Positions 9,598 through 19,816 are shown, counted from the first letter of the stretch. The stretch is DNA of 64,000 nt from Streptococcus cristatus ATCC 51100 (GCF_011612585.1 NZ_CP050133.1:248001-312000), one strand, 5' to 3'. Numbers and translations are program-made. Notes: a model not told the origin generated them from the letters alone.

Positions 9598-9649
9598 GGC
9601 TAGGGCAATGGACTAAATACTTGAACATTTAGTTCCTTGCCCTATCGCC
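9598..9649 (+). promoter_or_regulatory. Intra-operon hairpin between GH38 and ROK genes
   Basis: A long imperfect stem-loop pairs GGC-TAGGGCAA-GGACTAAAT with ATTTAGTTCC-TTGCCCTA-GCC around an 8-base loop. No T-tract follows, so it is not a classic terminator. It may be an RNA processing or stability element that sets mannosidase levels against downstream genes. Confidence 0.5.
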
Positions 9650-9683
9650 TTTCAAGAACTAGAAAACAGAGAAAGGAGAAAAA

Positions 9684-10562
9684 ATGCTTATTGCAACAAT
9701 TGACATAGGCGGTACAGGTATCAAGTTTGCGGCTATGTCCAAAGAAGGAGAGATACTGGAAAAGCAAGACATTGCTACGCCAGACAATTTAGATGACTTT
9801 ATGGCTTGGCTGGATTCTTGTATTTCCAAGCGGGATTACCAAGGCATTGCCATGAGTGTGCCTGGGGCGGTTGACCGAGAGACAGGAGTCATTGATGGGA
9901 TTAGCGCTGTTCCTTATATTCACGGTTTTTCCTGGTATGATAAGCTGGCTTCTTATGGTTTGCCAGTCCATCTAGAAAATGATGCCAACTGTGTTGGTTT
10001 GAGTGAACTTCTGGCTCATCCCGAGCTGGAAAATGCAGCCTGTGTGGTTATCGGTACTGGGATTGGCGGAGCTATGATTATCAATGGCAAGCTTCATCGT
10101 GGTCTCCACAGTTTGGGTGGGGAGTTTGGCTATATGACAATCCTAGCACCTGCTGAAAAACTCAACAACTGGTCGCAACTGGCCTCAACTGGCAACATGG
10201 TAGCTTACGTAGCCGAAAAATCAGGGCAGGCAGACTGGGATGGTCGCAAGATTTACCAAGAGGCTGCGGCAGGAAATGTCCTTTGCCAAGAAGCCATCGA
10301 GCGGATGAACCGTAATCTTGCACAAGGTTTACTCAATATCCAGTATCTCATAGATCCGGATGTGATAAGTCTGGGTGGCTCTATCAGCCAAAATCCTGAT
10401 TTTATCCAAGGTGTCCGCTCAGCGATTGCTTATTATGTTGAACGTTATGAAGAGTATTCGGTGGCACCAGAAATTTTAGCGTGTACCTACAAGGGGGAGG
10501 CTAATCTTTATGGCGCTTTAGTAAACTGGTTACAGGAGGAAGGCCAATGGCCACATTTGTAG
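9684..10562 (+). CDS. ROK-family sugar kinase
   Basis: The 292-residue protein starts with the ROK phosphate loop [11 protein letters not shown] and has the second motif [17 protein letters not shown] near residues 124-140. Only the kinase fold is present, with no N-terminal DNA-binding domain, so it is an enzyme rather than a repressor. The usual ROK zinc motif (C-x-C-G-x2-G-C-x-E) is not visible. It corresponds to pneumococcal SP_2142. From context it should phosphorylate a released sugar such as mannose or GlcNAc; which one cannot be read from sequence. An AAAGGAG precedes the start, and its end overlaps the next gene by 16 bases. Confidence 0.88.
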   Translation: MLIATIDIGGTGIKFAAMSKEGEILEKQDIATPDNLDDFMAWLDSCISKRDYQGIAMSVPGAVDRETGVIDGISAVPYIHGFSWYDKLASYGLPVHLENDANCVGLSELLAHPELENAACVVIGTGIGGAMIINGKLHRGLHSLGGEFGYMTILAPAEKLNNWSQLASTGNMVAYVAEKSGQADWDGRKIYQEAAAGNVLCQEAIERMNRNLAQGLLNIQYLIDPDVISLGGSISQNPDFIQGVRSAIAYYVERYEEYSVAPEILACTYKGEANLYGALVNWLQEEGQWPHL

Positions 10563-12430
10563 GATTATCAAGCAAGCAAGAAAAGGCTCTTGCTCGCTTA
10601 GAAAAATATTTGAACTTGGGGGAGATTGAAGTCAGTCTTGTTCCTAGCTCAGCCGTCTCAATCAAGGTGGAAGGCCGTCAGGGATGTTATCAAGTCAGCT
10701 ATCATAAGCCTCATCAGCTCTATCGAGCTTTAGCCCTCTTATCTGCTGCCCTTAAAGAAGGGCAGGATGAGGTGGAGATTGAGGAAGAGGTGGCCTATGA
10801 GGATTTGGCCTATATGGCTGACTGTTCCCGCAATGCCGTCTTGAACCTAAGCTCAGCTAAGAAGATGATTGAGGTCTTGGCCTTGATGGGGTATTCTACC
10901 TTTGAACTCTACATGGAAGATACCTATGAGATAGAAGACCAGCCCTATTTTGGCTATTTCAGAGGCCGGTACACTGTTGCAGAATTGCAAGAGATTGAGG
11001 CTTATGCCGCAGATTTCGATATGGCCTTCGTGCCTTGCATTCAGACCTTGGCGCACCTATCAGCTTTTGTCAAATGGGGTGTCAAGGAAGTGCAGGAACT
11101 TCGAGATGTGGAGGATATCTTACTGATCGGAGAAGAAAAGGTCTACGAGCTTATCGAAGGCATGTTTAAGACAATGTCCCAGCTTCGTACACGTAAGATA
11201 AATATCGGGATGGACGAAGCCCACTTGGTTGGCCTCGGACGTTATTTGATTCAGCATGGGTTCCAAAACCGTAGCCTCCTCATGTGCCAACACCTTGAGC
11301 GTGTACTAAATATCGCAGATAAGTACGGTTTCCATTGTCAGATGTGGAGCGATATGTTCTTCAAGCTCATGTCAGCAGATGGCCAGTACGACCGTGATGT
11401 GGAAATCCCAGAGGAAACCCGCGTATATTTGGATCGACTCAAAGACCGTGTGACCTTGGTTTACTGGGATTACTATCAAGATAGCGAGGAAAAATACAAC
11501 CGTAACTTCCAAAATCATCATAAAATCAGTCAGGACATTGCCTTTGCTGGCGGTGCTTGGAAGTGGATTGGCTTTACACCGCACAATCATTTCAGTCGCT
11601 TGGTAGCTCTCGAAGCCAATAAAGCCTGCCGCCAAAATCATGTCAAGGAAGTGATTGTGACTGGCTGGGGGGATAATGGAGGAGAAACCTCACAATTCTC
11701 AATCCTTCCTGCCCTGCAGATTTGGGCAGAACTAGCCTATCGAAATGATTTAGATAAATTAGCCGAGCATTTCTTGGTGAGCACAGGCCTTGCCTTTGAT
11801 GATTTTATGAAGGTAGACTTGGCCAATCTATTGCCAGGCTTGCCAGAAAACCTCAGCGGTATCAATCCAAATCGTTATATTCTCTATCAGGATATTCTCT
11901 GTCCTTTGCTGGAACGCCATATCCGACCTGAAGAAGACAAGCAGCATTTTGAAGCTGCCGCTCAGTCCTTGCAAGAAGTCAGCCGCAAAGCTGGTGAATA
12001 TAGCTATCTCTTTGAGACTCAGGCTCAGTTGAATGCGCTCTTGGCCTTGAAAATTGCCGTCACATCTGGCATTCAAGAAGCCTATGGCGCAGGAGACAAG
12101 GAGCGCTTGGCAGAACTAGCTGAAAAAGACTTGCCTTTGCTCTATCAAAAAGTGGAAGACTTTGCCGAGCAATTCAGTCGCCAATGGCAGCTAGAAAACA
12201 AGATTTTCGGTTTAGATACTATTGATATCCGCTTTGGAGGCTTGCTCAAGCGGATCAAACGGGCGCAGGAACGCCTACAGCAATACACGACTGGTCAGCT
12301 TGATTCTGTAGAAGAATTAGAGCAAGAAATCTTGCCTTTCAATGACTTTTATGGAGACAAGAACTTTGCAGCCACAACAGCCAACCAATGGCATACTATC
12401 GCCACAGCGTCAACGATTTACACAACGTAA
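10547..12430 (+). CDS. GH20 exo-beta-N-acetylhexosaminidase (GH20C type)
   Basis: At 627 residues this matches pneumococcal SP_2141 (GH20C), an intracellular hexosaminidase acting on terminal GlcNAc or GalNAc. The GH20 catalytic Asp-Glu pair is seen in [15 protein letters not shown], with Asp223 and Glu224. There is no signal peptide or LPXTG anchor, unlike the large surface hexosaminidase StrH. The start overlaps the ROK gene by 16 bases and uses AGGAGGA at 10534-10540, so the two are translationally coupled. It would remove beta-linked N-acetylhexosamine from imported glycan fragments. It ends the glycosidase operon; no terminator is visible after it. Confidence 0.9.
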   Translation: MATFVGLSSKQEKALARLEKYLNLGEIEVSLVPSSAVSIKVEGRQGCYQVSYHKPHQLYRALALLSAALKEGQDEVEIEEEVAYEDLAYMADCSRNAVLNLSSAKKMIEVLALMGYSTFELYMEDTYEIEDQPYFGYFRGRYTVAELQEIEAYAADFDMAFVPCIQTLAHLSAFVKWGVKEVQELRDVEDILLIGEEKVYELIEGMFKTMSQLRTRKINIGMDEAHLVGLGRYLIQHGFQNRSLLMCQHLERVLNIADKYGFHCQMWSDMFFKLMSADGQYDRDVEIPEETRVYLDRLKDRVTLVYWDYYQDSEEKYNRNFQNHHKISQDIAFAGGAWKWIGFTPHNHFSRLVALEANKACRQNHVKEVIVTGWGDNGGETSQFSILPALQIWAELAYRNDLDKLAEHFLVSTGLAFDDFMKVDLANLLPGLPENLSGINPNRYILYQDILCPLLERHIRPEEDKQHFEAAAQSLQEVSRKAGEYSYLFETQAQLNALLALKIAVTSGIQEAYGAGDKERLAELAEKDLPLLYQKVEDFAEQFSRQWQLENKIFGLDTIDIRFGGLLKRIKRAQERLQQYTTGQLDSVEELEQEILPFNDFYGDKNFAATTANQWHTIATASTIYTT

Positions 12431-12547
12431 TTATTTTGTTTGATCATAGTTTTCATGCCTCTGTTCTATTTTTTATCTGTATATTAGATAAATAATTTGT
12501 ATAGTTTTTTCTATAATTAGGAGTTTAAATGAGAATAGAAAAAGGCA

Positions 12548-12574
12548 TATAATAGAAACATGAAAACGATATCA
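12548..12574 (+). promoter_or_regulatory. ngt operon promoter with CcpA cre site
   Basis: TATAAT at 12548-12553 is the -10. TGAAAACGATATCA at 12561-12574 fits the cre consensus TGWAANCGNTNWCA at every position. The cre covers the likely transcription start, the usual place for CcpA repression by blocking. The -35 is weak (TTTAAA at 12524-12529). Confidence 0.72.
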
Positions 12575-12597
12575 AAACAATAGAAAGGGAGATTTGA

Positions 12598-13518
12598 ATG
12601 AATAAGGTTATCAAAACACTGAAAGAAAACTTTATTTTCTTGCTCATGGTCTTACCAGGAGTTGTTTGGTTTGTTTTGTTCTTCTATATACCAGTTTTAG
12701 GAAACGTCGTTGCATTTAAGAATTTTAAACTAAGTGGTGAAGGATTCATCCATAGCCTTATGAGCAGTGAATGGGTAGGATTCAATAACTTCAAGTTCTT
12801 GTTTAATTCCAAGGATGCCTATACGATTACACGAAATACCATTCTTTATAATGGTGGTTTCATCATTTTAGGATTGATTTTCTCTGTCGGAATTGCCATT
12901 ATCTTTAGCGAACTTCGTTCGAAAAAGATGGTAAAGATTTATCAGACAACCATGTTGTTTCCGTATTTCCTTTCTTGGGTTATCATTAGTTTCTTCGTAG
13001 ATGCTTTCTTGAACCCTGGCAAGGGCTTGCTGAACAATTTATTGCACAATCCGAATATCAACTTTTACACAGTGGTCTCCTTCTGGCCAGCCTTCATCCT
13101 TTTCATTGGTATCTGGAAGGGCTTAGGATACAGTAGTATTTTGTACTATGCAAGTATCATGGGAATTGATCCGACTTACTATGAGGCAGCAACGGTAGAC
13201 GGTGCTACAAAATGGCAGCGCATCCGGAACATCACATTGCCATCTTTGGCTTCTCTTATCACAGTATTGACCATTCTAGCAGTCGGAAACATCTTCCGCG
13301 CGGACTTCGGCTTGTTCTATACTGTTCCGCATAATTCAGGATCACTCTTTAGCGTAACCAATGTCTTGGATACCTATGTCTATCGTGGATTGACCGGTAC
13401 AGGTGATATCGGGATGGCTTCAGCTGCGGGTCTCTATCAATCAGTTGTGGGCTGTATCCTCGTTATCGTCAGCAATCTGATTGTCCGCAGAATTGATAAA
13501 GAATCTGCTCTCTTTTAG
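12598..13518 (+). CDS. ngtP1: ABC transporter permease for N-glycan oligosaccharides
   Basis: The 306-residue membrane protein is a LplB-type carbohydrate permease with about six transmembrane helices; the first is FIFLLMVLPGVVWFVLFFYI. The cytoplasmic EAA loop reads EAATVDGATKWQRI, which docks the ATPase. It pairs with the next permease and with the lipoprotein, the same set as pneumococcal NgtP1-NgtP2-NgtS (SP_0090-0092), which imports N-glycan fragments freed by an endoglycosidase. No ATPase gene is in the operon, as expected where MsmK serves several importers. The symbol rests on similarity and context. Confidence 0.85.
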   Translation: MNKVIKTLKENFIFLLMVLPGVVWFVLFFYIPVLGNVVAFKNFKLSGEGFIHSLMSSEWVGFNNFKFLFNSKDAYTITRNTILYNGGFIILGLIFSVGIAIIFSELRSKKMVKIYQTTMLFPYFLSWVIISFFVDAFLNPGKGLLNNLLHNPNINFYTVVSFWPAFILFIGIWKGLGYSSILYYASIMGIDPTYYEAATVDGATKWQRIRNITLPSLASLITVLTILAVGNIFRADFGLFYTVPHNSGSLFSVTNVLDTYVYRGLTGTGDIGMASAAGLYQSVVGCILVIVSNLIVRRIDKESALF

Positions 13519-13530
13519 AAGGAGGAACTT

Positions 13531-14463
13531 ATGAAATCCCCAAAAATTCAAAAAGAAAAAGTCGATAATGTGGGAATTCACTCCTTTAGCAAAAAAGCCG
13601 ATTTTTTCTTTAACATCTTGATTGCCATCTTCTCGCTTTCCTGTGTGCTACCTTTCTTCTTTGTCATTATTATCTCTCTGACGGATGAAAGCAGTTTGGT
13701 TCATAATGGTTTTGCCTTTTGGCCGTCACAGTTTAGTCTAGCGGGCTATGAATTCTTATTTGGCTTGAAAGATCAGCTCTTGCAGTCACTCTTTGTGACA
13801 GTAGTGATTACGGTAATAGGTACTAGTTTGAATGTTTTCTTCACAACAACTTATGCCTACGCTATCTCACGTCGCAGCTTTAAATTTAAACGCTTCTTTA
13901 CCTTGTTTGCAATGGCAAGTATGCTCTTCCAAGCAGGGATGATTCCAACTTACATCGTTATGACCAACTTGCTTGGTTTAGGAGATACAGTGTGGGCTTT
14001 GATTTTGCCGCTACTGCTTAGTCCTTTCAATATCATTCTGATGAGAACTTTCTTCAAGAGAACGATCCCAGAAGCGATTATTGAATCCGCTAAGATTGAT
14101 GGTGCCAGCGAGACTCGGATTTTCTTCCAAATTTGCTTGCCACTATCTCTTCCAGGTATCGCTACAATCACACTCTTCACTGCCCTTGCTTATTGGAACG
14201 ATTGGTTTAACGCGCTGCTCTACATTCGCAGTGACAACTTAGTTCCCCTTCAATATTTGCTGATGAAGATTCAGCAAAATATGGACTACTTGTCTAAGAG
14301 TGCGGGAGCGAGTGCTCAGCTTGCAGGCTTGACAGGATCTCTACCTAAAGAGTCTGGTCGTATGGCCATGGTCGTAATTGCAACCTTGCCAATCGCTTGC
14401 GTCTATCCATTCTTCCAACGTTACTTTGTTAAGGGATTGACTATCGGAGGCGTCAAAGAATAA
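13531..14463 (+). CDS. ngtP2: ABC transporter permease, CUT1/YtcP type
   Basis: This 310-residue permease has an N-terminal cytoplasmic tail, then about six transmembrane segments starting with FFFNILIAIFSLSCVLPFFF. The EAA motif appears as ESAKIDGASETRIFF. It begins 12 bases after ngtP1 behind GGAGG and forms the second half of the heterodimeric channel. The YtcP/LplC family imports oligosaccharides with a large binding protein, which fits the gene that follows. Confidence 0.87.
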   Translation: MKSPKIQKEKVDNVGIHSFSKKADFFFNILIAIFSLSCVLPFFFVIIISLTDESSLVHNGFAFWPSQFSLAGYEFLFGLKDQLLQSLFVTVVITVIGTSLNVFFTTTYAYAISRRSFKFKRFFTLFAMASMLFQAGMIPTYIVMTNLLGLGDTVWALILPLLLSPFNIILMRTFFKRTIPEAIIESAKIDGASETRIFFQICLPLSLPGIATITLFTALAYWNDWFNALLYIRSDNLVPLQYLLMKIQQNMDYLSKSAGASAQLAGLTGSLPKESGRMAMVVIATLPIACVYPFFQRYFVKGLTIGGVKE

Positions 14464-14547
14464 GCTGCCCCTTTAGTCTCAGAGTTTTTGCTACTAAAAA
14501 CTCACATCATTAAATTTGTATATAAAAAATTAAAAGGAGATTTTTCT

Positions 14548-16029
14548 ATGAAAAATTGGAAAAAATATGCTCTAGCTTCTGCTAGCTTCTTGGCTTTCTC
14601 AGGCCTACTAGCAGGCTGCGGTAGTCTTACTGGTAACAACCAAAAGTCATCTAAAACGGATGATGGTAAGACAGTTATCAAAATGTACCAAATCGGTGAC
14701 AAACCAGATAATTTGGACAAATTGCTCGAAAATGCTAACAAGATTATCGGCAAAGAAATCGATGCTAAGTTGGATATCGAATACATCGGTTGGGGTGACT
14801 ACGAACAAAAAATGAACGTTATCACTTCATCAGGTGAAAACTACGATATCGCCTTTGCTCAAAACTATGTCATCAATGCCCAAAAAGGTGCTTATGCTGA
14901 CTTGACTGAGCTTTACAAAAAGGAAGGTAAAAAACTTTACGATTCTCTAGACCCAGCTTACATCAAAGGAAACACTGTCAACGGTAAAATCTATGCTGTG
15001 CCAGTTAATGCCAATGTAACTTCTTCACAAAACTTTGCCTTCAACGGACCACTTCTTGAAAAATATGGTATTAGCGATATTTCAAATATCCATTCTTACC
15101 AAGATTTGGAACCAGTTTTGAAAGCTGCTAAAGAAAAAGATCCAAAAGTTGTTCCTTTCGCTATCGGTAAGAACTTCATCCCATCTGATAACTTTGATTA
15201 TCCTGTAACTAACGGACTTCCTTTCGTTATTGACTTGGAAGGCGATACAACTAAGATTGTAAACCGTTATGAAGTTCCTCGTTTCTTGGATAGCCTCAGA
15301 ACCATCCATAAGTACTATCAAGCTGGCTATATTCCAAAAGATGTAGCAACTAGCGATACTGCTTATCAATTGTCTGAAGATTCTTGGTTCGTTCGCGAAG
15401 AAACAGTAGGACCTGCTGACTACGGTAACAGCTTGCTTTCTCGTGTAGCAAACCGTAAGATCGAAATCAGCCAACTGACTAAGAACTACAAGAAGAGCCA
15501 AACTACTCAAGTAGCGAACTTCGTTATCTCAAACAACTCTAAGAACAAAGAAAAATCAATGGAATTGTTGACTTTGCTTAACACAAATCCTGAATTGCTG
15601 AACGGCCTTGTATATGGTCCAGAAGGCGAAAACTGGGAAAAAGTTGAAGGTAAAGAAAACCGCGTTCGTACTTTGAAAGCCTACAATGGTAATACCCACA
15701 TGTCTGGCTGGAACACAGGTAACAACTGGATTCTTTACATCAATGAAAACGTAACAGATCAACAAATCGAAGATTCTAAGAAGATTCTTGCAGAAGCACA
15801 AGAGTCACCTGCTCTTGGATTTAACTTCAATGTAGACCCAGTTAAAGCAGAAGTATCTAGCATTACGAACACAATGAAAGAATACGACACTGCTATCAAC
15901 ACTGGTACAGTTGATCCTGATGTTGAAATTCCTAAGATGATGGACAAACTGAAATCTGAAGGAGCATACGATAAAGTATTGAAAGAAATGCAAAAACAAT
16001 ACGACGAATTCCTTGCTTCTAAGAAATAA
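14548..16029 (+). CDS. ngtS: Extracellular solute-binding lipoprotein for N-glycans
   Basis: The 493-residue protein has a lipoprotein signal peptide with lipobox LLAGC, so it is tethered to the outer face of the membrane. The start at 14548 is set by AAAGGAG at 14533-14539; longer in-frame reading adds unsupported residues. The mature part is a large group 1 solute-binding protein of the LplA/NgtS type. NgtS of pneumococcus binds mannose-rich glycans with a single reducing-end GlcNAc left by GH85 EndoD. The neighbours (mannosidases and hexosaminidase) agree with that ligand. A good terminator follows. Confidence 0.87.
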   Translation: MKNWKKYALASASFLAFSGLLAGCGSLTGNNQKSSKTDDGKTVIKMYQIGDKPDNLDKLLENANKIIGKEIDAKLDIEYIGWGDYEQKMNVITSSGENYDIAFAQNYVINAQKGAYADLTELYKKEGKKLYDSLDPAYIKGNTVNGKIYAVPVNANVTSSQNFAFNGPLLEKYGISDISNIHSYQDLEPVLKAAKEKDPKVVPFAIGKNFIPSDNFDYPVTNGLPFVIDLEGDTTKIVNRYEVPRFLDSLRTIHKYYQAGYIPKDVATSDTAYQLSEDSWFVREETVGPADYGNSLLSRVANRKIEISQLTKNYKKSQTTQVANFVISNNSKNKEKSMELLTLLNTNPELLNGLVYGPEGENWEKVEGKENRVRTLKAYNGNTHMSGWNTGNNWILYINENVTDQQIEDSKKILAEAQESPALGFNFNVDPVKAEVSSITNTMKEYDTAINTGTVDPDVEIPKMMDKLKSEGAYDKVLKEMQKQYDEFLASKK

Positions 16030-16040
16030 GCAACATGATG

Positions 16041-16080
16041 AATCCTCCTCGTCTCGTTTTGGGGAGGATTTTTCTTTTTT
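16041..16080 (+). terminator. Terminator after ngtS
   Basis: AATCCTCC pairs with GGAGGATT around a 14-base loop and is followed by a T-rich tract. It separates the importer from the sensor operon. Confidence 0.85.
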
Positions 16081-16097
16081 GGAGTGATAGGAATTTT

Positions 16098-16123
16098 TGT
16101 AAACGGTTAAAATGTGTTATAAT
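16098..16123 (+). promoter_or_regulatory. Sensor-operon promoter overlapped by a cre-like site
   Basis: TGTTATAAT at 16115-16123 is an extended -10. TGTAAACGGTTAAA at 16098-16111 matches the cre consensus except for one position and lies just upstream of the -10, so CcpA binding would exclude RNA polymerase. Confidence 0.65.
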
Positions 16124-16163
16124 TTTACAATGTATGGAATTTGACCAGCAGAAAGGAAGAACG

Positions 16164-16784
16164 ATGGGAAAATTAGTTGAGTGGATTTTTCAACGAGTTT
16201 ATATGGCTATGCTTGCATCCGCAATTTTTTGGGTATTGGCTCTGTGTGGAGGTCTTGTTTTTGGACTTGCTCCAGCGGGGTGTGTGCTCATGACTTTGTT
16301 TCAGCAATATCGCTATGACTATAAAAAATATCACTGGAAAGAAGCATGGGATCTGTTTAAAGAAAATTTCCTTGCTACAAACAAAGTATTTTTCACTTTG
16401 CTTGTAGTGCAGGCTCTTTTATCTTATGGGATTTATCTCCTTATCCAGCTTCCTCACCAAACTATTTTCTACCTTTTATTGACGATAGCAAATCTGCTCT
16501 TTTTGCTTTTGGCACCAGCAGTATACGCAGTCTATCTGAAATTGCAGGTCTTTTTTGAGTTTTCTTATAAAAATAGCTTGAAATTATCTTTGATTGGCGT
16601 TTTTCTCAATATTTCAGCCATGTTGAAACTCTTATTAGGGACAATTCTGCTATTGATTGCCAGCTACTTCATGCCGGCTTTACTCTTCTTTGCTTTTATT
16701 GGGCTTTGGCACTTTTTTGTTAGTGATGTTTTAGACCCAATTTACCAAACCATTCAGTCTAAGTTGATAACAGAAAAACCATGA
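16164..16784 (+). CDS. YesL-like (DUF624) membrane protein
   Basis: The 206-residue protein has about five hydrophobic segments, including AMLASAIFWVLALCGGLVFG, and the DUF624/YesL signature region near GLAPAGCVLM. The start at 16164 follows GAAAGGAAG; the upstream in-frame extension begins inside the previous terminator and is rejected. YesL proteins sit next to YesM/YesN two-component systems and carbohydrate importers, and their biochemical role is unknown. Its stop overlaps the kinase start by 4 bases (ATGA), so the two are coupled. Confidence 0.8.
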   Translation: MGKLVEWIFQRVYMAMLASAIFWVLALCGGLVFGLAPAGCVLMTLFQQYRYDYKKYHWKEAWDLFKENFLATNKVFFTLLVVQALLSYGIYLLIQLPHQTIFYLLLTIANLLFLLLAPAVYAVYLKLQVFFEFSYKNSLKLSLIGVFLNISAMLKLLLGTILLLIASYFMPALLFFAFIGLWHFFVSDVLDPIYQTIQSKLITEKP

Positions 16785-18424
16785 AGAAATTTTGGCTCCA
16801 TTCGTTACTAAAAGTTTATGCTGTCATTATGGTGGCTATTGTGGGATGTTTGGGTCTCATTTTGTCTTATTCTGATTGGCACAGTCGTTATAAGGAAACT
16901 GAGCAGATTGCGCAGCAAGCAGTGACTCGATTGGCTGACGAAGTGGATTATTATAACCGCCGAGCGAATCAACTGGCTCAAAGTTTGGTTGAAAATCGAG
17001 CAAAATTGGACGGTGTTTATAACTACTTTATCATGAGTCCCTCTGAGTACGCTAGTTGGCGCCTATCTGCGGATGTACCTACTTATGTTCAAGTATCCCT
17101 CCACCAAAATATCAATGATATTTATGTTGAAAATGAATTTGTTACAGGTATTGATATTGCTTTAAATGATTACAAAACTGTTTTTGTTTCCACAAGGCAA
17201 GCGAGAGGTGGCAAACAGCTTCCTGCTGAGGAATTTAGACCTGCGCGCGATGCCTTTCCCATCGCGATTTATGATAAGGCAGTCGATCAAGTCATCGGAA
17301 CGATTTACATTCGGATTGATGGGGAAGTCTTCAACAAGGTTGTCGATAATACGCGGGGCGATGTCCCACTCGCTCTCAGTGTCATTTCGCCTTACAAAAA
17401 AGAAATTCTTGCATTTGGTGATACAAAAGGAATTGGCCAAAATGATTGGATCAAAAAAGAAACTATCTACAATTACACTGTCCAGACAGCAGTTCCTGCG
17501 CATTATGTGATAGAGAAGACGATTTTCAGCACAGGTTTGATCATTTTTTCTGGTTTGATTTTGGTTGGAGTTTTATATGCTGCTTTGCAGAGGATTTTTC
17601 TCAATTACCAAAGGCAGGTTGTTGATATTGTGGATACGCTCCATCTCATCACAGATGGTGATAATCAGAAACGTATTGCGACAGAGACCAAGGAGCAGGA
17701 GTTGCTTCTGATTGCGACAACGACCAATACCATGTTGGACAGTCTGGACAAGAGTATTCGGGATATTTATCGTTTGGAGATTAGCCAAAAAGATGCCAAT
17801 ATGAGAGCCTTGCAGGCGCAAATCAATCCTCATTTTATGTATAATACCTTGGAATTTATCAGGATGTATGCGGTCATGCAGCATCAGGAAGAATTGGCAG
17901 ATATTATCTACGAATTTAGCAGTCTTCTGAGAAATAATATCTCAGATGAATCCAGAAGTAGTTTGAAAAATGAATTGGAATTCTGCCGGAAATATAGCTA
18001 TCTTTGCATGGTTCGGCATCCCAAATCAGTGGCCTATGGTTTCAAAATTGAAGAAGGCTTAGAAGGAATGATGATTCCCAAGTTCAGTATTCAGCCACTG
18101 ATTGAAAATTACTTTGCCCATGGTATCGACTATCGCAGGCAGGACAATGTCATCAGTGTCAAGGCTCAAAAGATAGACGGTGCTGTAAGGCTGATGATCC
18201 AAGACAATGGTCGAGGCATCCCTGCTGAACGTCTGACTGAGATTCAAGAGATTCTAGCTAGTCGAGAGCTTATGGATGCCCAGAACCGAGAGCAGCGGAC
18301 ATCCATTGGTATTCGGAATATTCATGAACGCTTCTTGCTCTTTTTTGGTGACCGCTACAGTATCCAACTGAAATCTCAAACGGATCAGGGAGTAACCTAT
18401 ATTATAGAAATTAAGGATGAATAG
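16781..18424 (+). CDS. YesM-family sensor histidine kinase
   Basis: This 547-residue kinase has a transmembrane segment near residues 8-30, a large extracellular sensor region to about 240, a second transmembrane segment near 248-268, a HAMP-like linker, and a His_kinase (PF06580) domain. The phosphorylated histidine is His351 in LQAQINPHFMYNTLEF. The ATP-binding boxes are QPLIENYFAHGI, DNGRGIPAE and GIRNIHERF. It resembles pneumococcal TCS07 (SP_0155), which controls N-glycan use. The extracellular domain probably senses the glycan or the loaded binding protein; that is inference. Confidence 0.92.
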   Translation: MKKFWLHSLLKVYAVIMVAIVGCLGLILSYSDWHSRYKETEQIAQQAVTRLADEVDYYNRRANQLAQSLVENRAKLDGVYNYFIMSPSEYASWRLSADVPTYVQVSLHQNINDIYVENEFVTGIDIALNDYKTVFVSTRQARGGKQLPAEEFRPARDAFPIAIYDKAVDQVIGTIYIRIDGEVFNKVVDNTRGDVPLALSVISPYKKEILAFGDTKGIGQNDWIKKETIYNYTVQTAVPAHYVIEKTIFSTGLIIFSGLILVGVLYAALQRIFLNYQRQVVDIVDTLHLITDGDNQKRIATETKEQELLLIATTTNTMLDSLDKSIRDIYRLEISQKDANMRALQAQINPHFMYNTLEFIRMYAVMQHQEELADIIYEFSSLLRNNISDESRSSLKNELEFCRKYSYLCMVRHPKSVAYGFKIEEGLEGMMIPKFSIQPLIENYFAHGIDYRRQDNVISVKAQKIDGAVRLMIQDNGRGIPAERLTEIQEILASRELMDAQNREQRTSIGIRNIHERFLLFFGDRYSIQLKSQTDQGVTYIIEIKDE

Positions 18425-19715
18425 AAAAAAGATGTACAGAGTATTACTAGTCGATGATGAATACATGATCACAGAAGGCTTGAAAGTGCTGATTCCTTTT
18501 GAAAAGTGGAAGATGCAGGTCGTAGCTACGGCAAATGATGCAGAGACGGCCCTCGCCTATATTAAGAACAATCCTGTTGATTTGGTCATCACCGATGTCA
18601 ATATGCCAGGGATGAATGGCTTGCAGATGATTGAGCAGATGAAAAATTCCCTGCCTAATGCAGCTTTTATCATCCTTTCAGGTTACCAAGAATTCGAATA
18701 TGTCAAAACGGCCCTCAATTTGCAGGTGGCAGATTATCTGGTGAAGCCAGTCGATAAGGTCGAACTGGCAGCAATCCTAGAAAAATTGGAAAAGGAATTT
18801 GACCGTTCTTCCAATAATCAACTAGAGCTGATTTTTAAAGAAGAGACAAGTGAAGATGAGATAGCTACTTATCTCAAATCCTTCGATAATGTCTGGCTGG
18901 GAGCAGCTGCTCAAGAAAAAGGGCTAGTTTCGGTTCCTTATAGTATTTTAGGACAGACTGGCTATTTGTTTTTGTCTTCGCAAAAGGAAGAAGCGCTCTA
19001 TCTGGAAGAATTCACAGTTCCTTATAAACAAGGCCTGCAGGCTTTCAAGCTCAATCTAGAAAAAACTCTTTTTTATGGAACGGTTAGCTTGCAAGAAACC
19101 AATCCGCTCTTTAGCTACTATGAGCCTATGTATCGCGTGATTATCCAAGGAAATATTAGTCAGATTTTGGACGAATTGGACTTGCTCAAGGATATCGTGC
19201 TGCAAAATACGCCTGAAGTTTCAATTACCAAGCAGTTGTTCATTCAGTTTATCATGGATGTTTACCATCTGTTTCAGCATTTGAAACCAGACGATATGAC
19301 AAGCATTATCAAAAAGATTGAAAGCACGAATACCTTTGAAGATTTGTTGGATTATCTGAAGGCTCAGCTCTCAGATTTGTTCGCCCAGTATCGAATGAAT
19401 GAGAATGTTGCTAACGTCTTGGAAGTGATTGGTCGTGATTATCAAAAAGATTTATCCCTAAAAGATATCAGCAAGGAACTCTATATCAATCCAGTTTATT
19501 TGGGCCAGCTGATCAAGCGTGAGACGAATTCTACTTTTGCAGAGTTGCTAAATAAGCAGCGCATCAAGGCAGCCCAGCAGCTCCTGCTCGCAAAAAATGA
19601 CAGTATAGAAGATGTTTGTTATGCAGTTGGATATAGCAATGTTGGTTATTTCTATAAAGTCTTTCGAAAGTTATGTGGCAAATCTCCTAAGGCCTATCGG
19701 AAGCAAGTCGACTGA
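18417..19715 (+). CDS. YesN-type response regulator with AraC DNA-binding domain
   Basis: The 432-residue regulator has an N-terminal receiver (LLVDDE, phospho-acceptor in DVNMPGMNG, lysine in VKPVDK), a middle region without clear homology, and a C-terminal AraC-type double helix-turn-helix ending in GYSNVGYFYKVFRKLCG. The gene overlaps the kinase by 8 bases. An in-frame ATG at 18432 would give the N terminus MYRVLLVDDE and could be the true start, since neither site has a strong ribosome-binding sequence. It should activate the glycosidase and importer promoters of this island, by analogy with pneumococcal SP_0156. Confidence 0.92.
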   Translation: MNRKKMYRVLLVDDEYMITEGLKVLIPFEKWKMQVVATANDAETALAYIKNNPVDLVITDVNMPGMNGLQMIEQMKNSLPNAAFIILSGYQEFEYVKTALNLQVADYLVKPVDKVELAAILEKLEKEFDRSSNNQLELIFKEETSEDEIATYLKSFDNVWLGAAAQEKGLVSVPYSILGQTGYLFLSSQKEEALYLEEFTVPYKQGLQAFKLNLEKTLFYGTVSLQETNPLFSYYEPMYRVIIQGNISQILDELDLLKDIVLQNTPEVSITKQLFIQFIMDVYHLFQHLKPDDMTSIIKKIESTNTFEDLLDYLKAQLSDLFAQYRMNENVANVLEVIGRDYQKDLSLKDISKELYINPVYLGQLIKRETNSTFAELLNKQRIKAAQQLLLAKNDSIEDVCYAVGYSNVGYFYKVFRKLCGKSPKAYRKQVD

Positions 19716-19816
19716 TGAAATCAATGAAGCGACCACCTCTCCATTTCTTTTTTATCGAATGCTAAAAAAAGTAGAAAAAAAGATATAGAAGAGTCAGTGT
19801 GAGGGCCTGCTATTCG

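Noticed and set aside
16035..16163. N-terminal extension of the YesL-like protein
   Set aside because: It would start inside the ngtS terminator and before the promoter; the ATG at 16164 has the ribosome-binding site.
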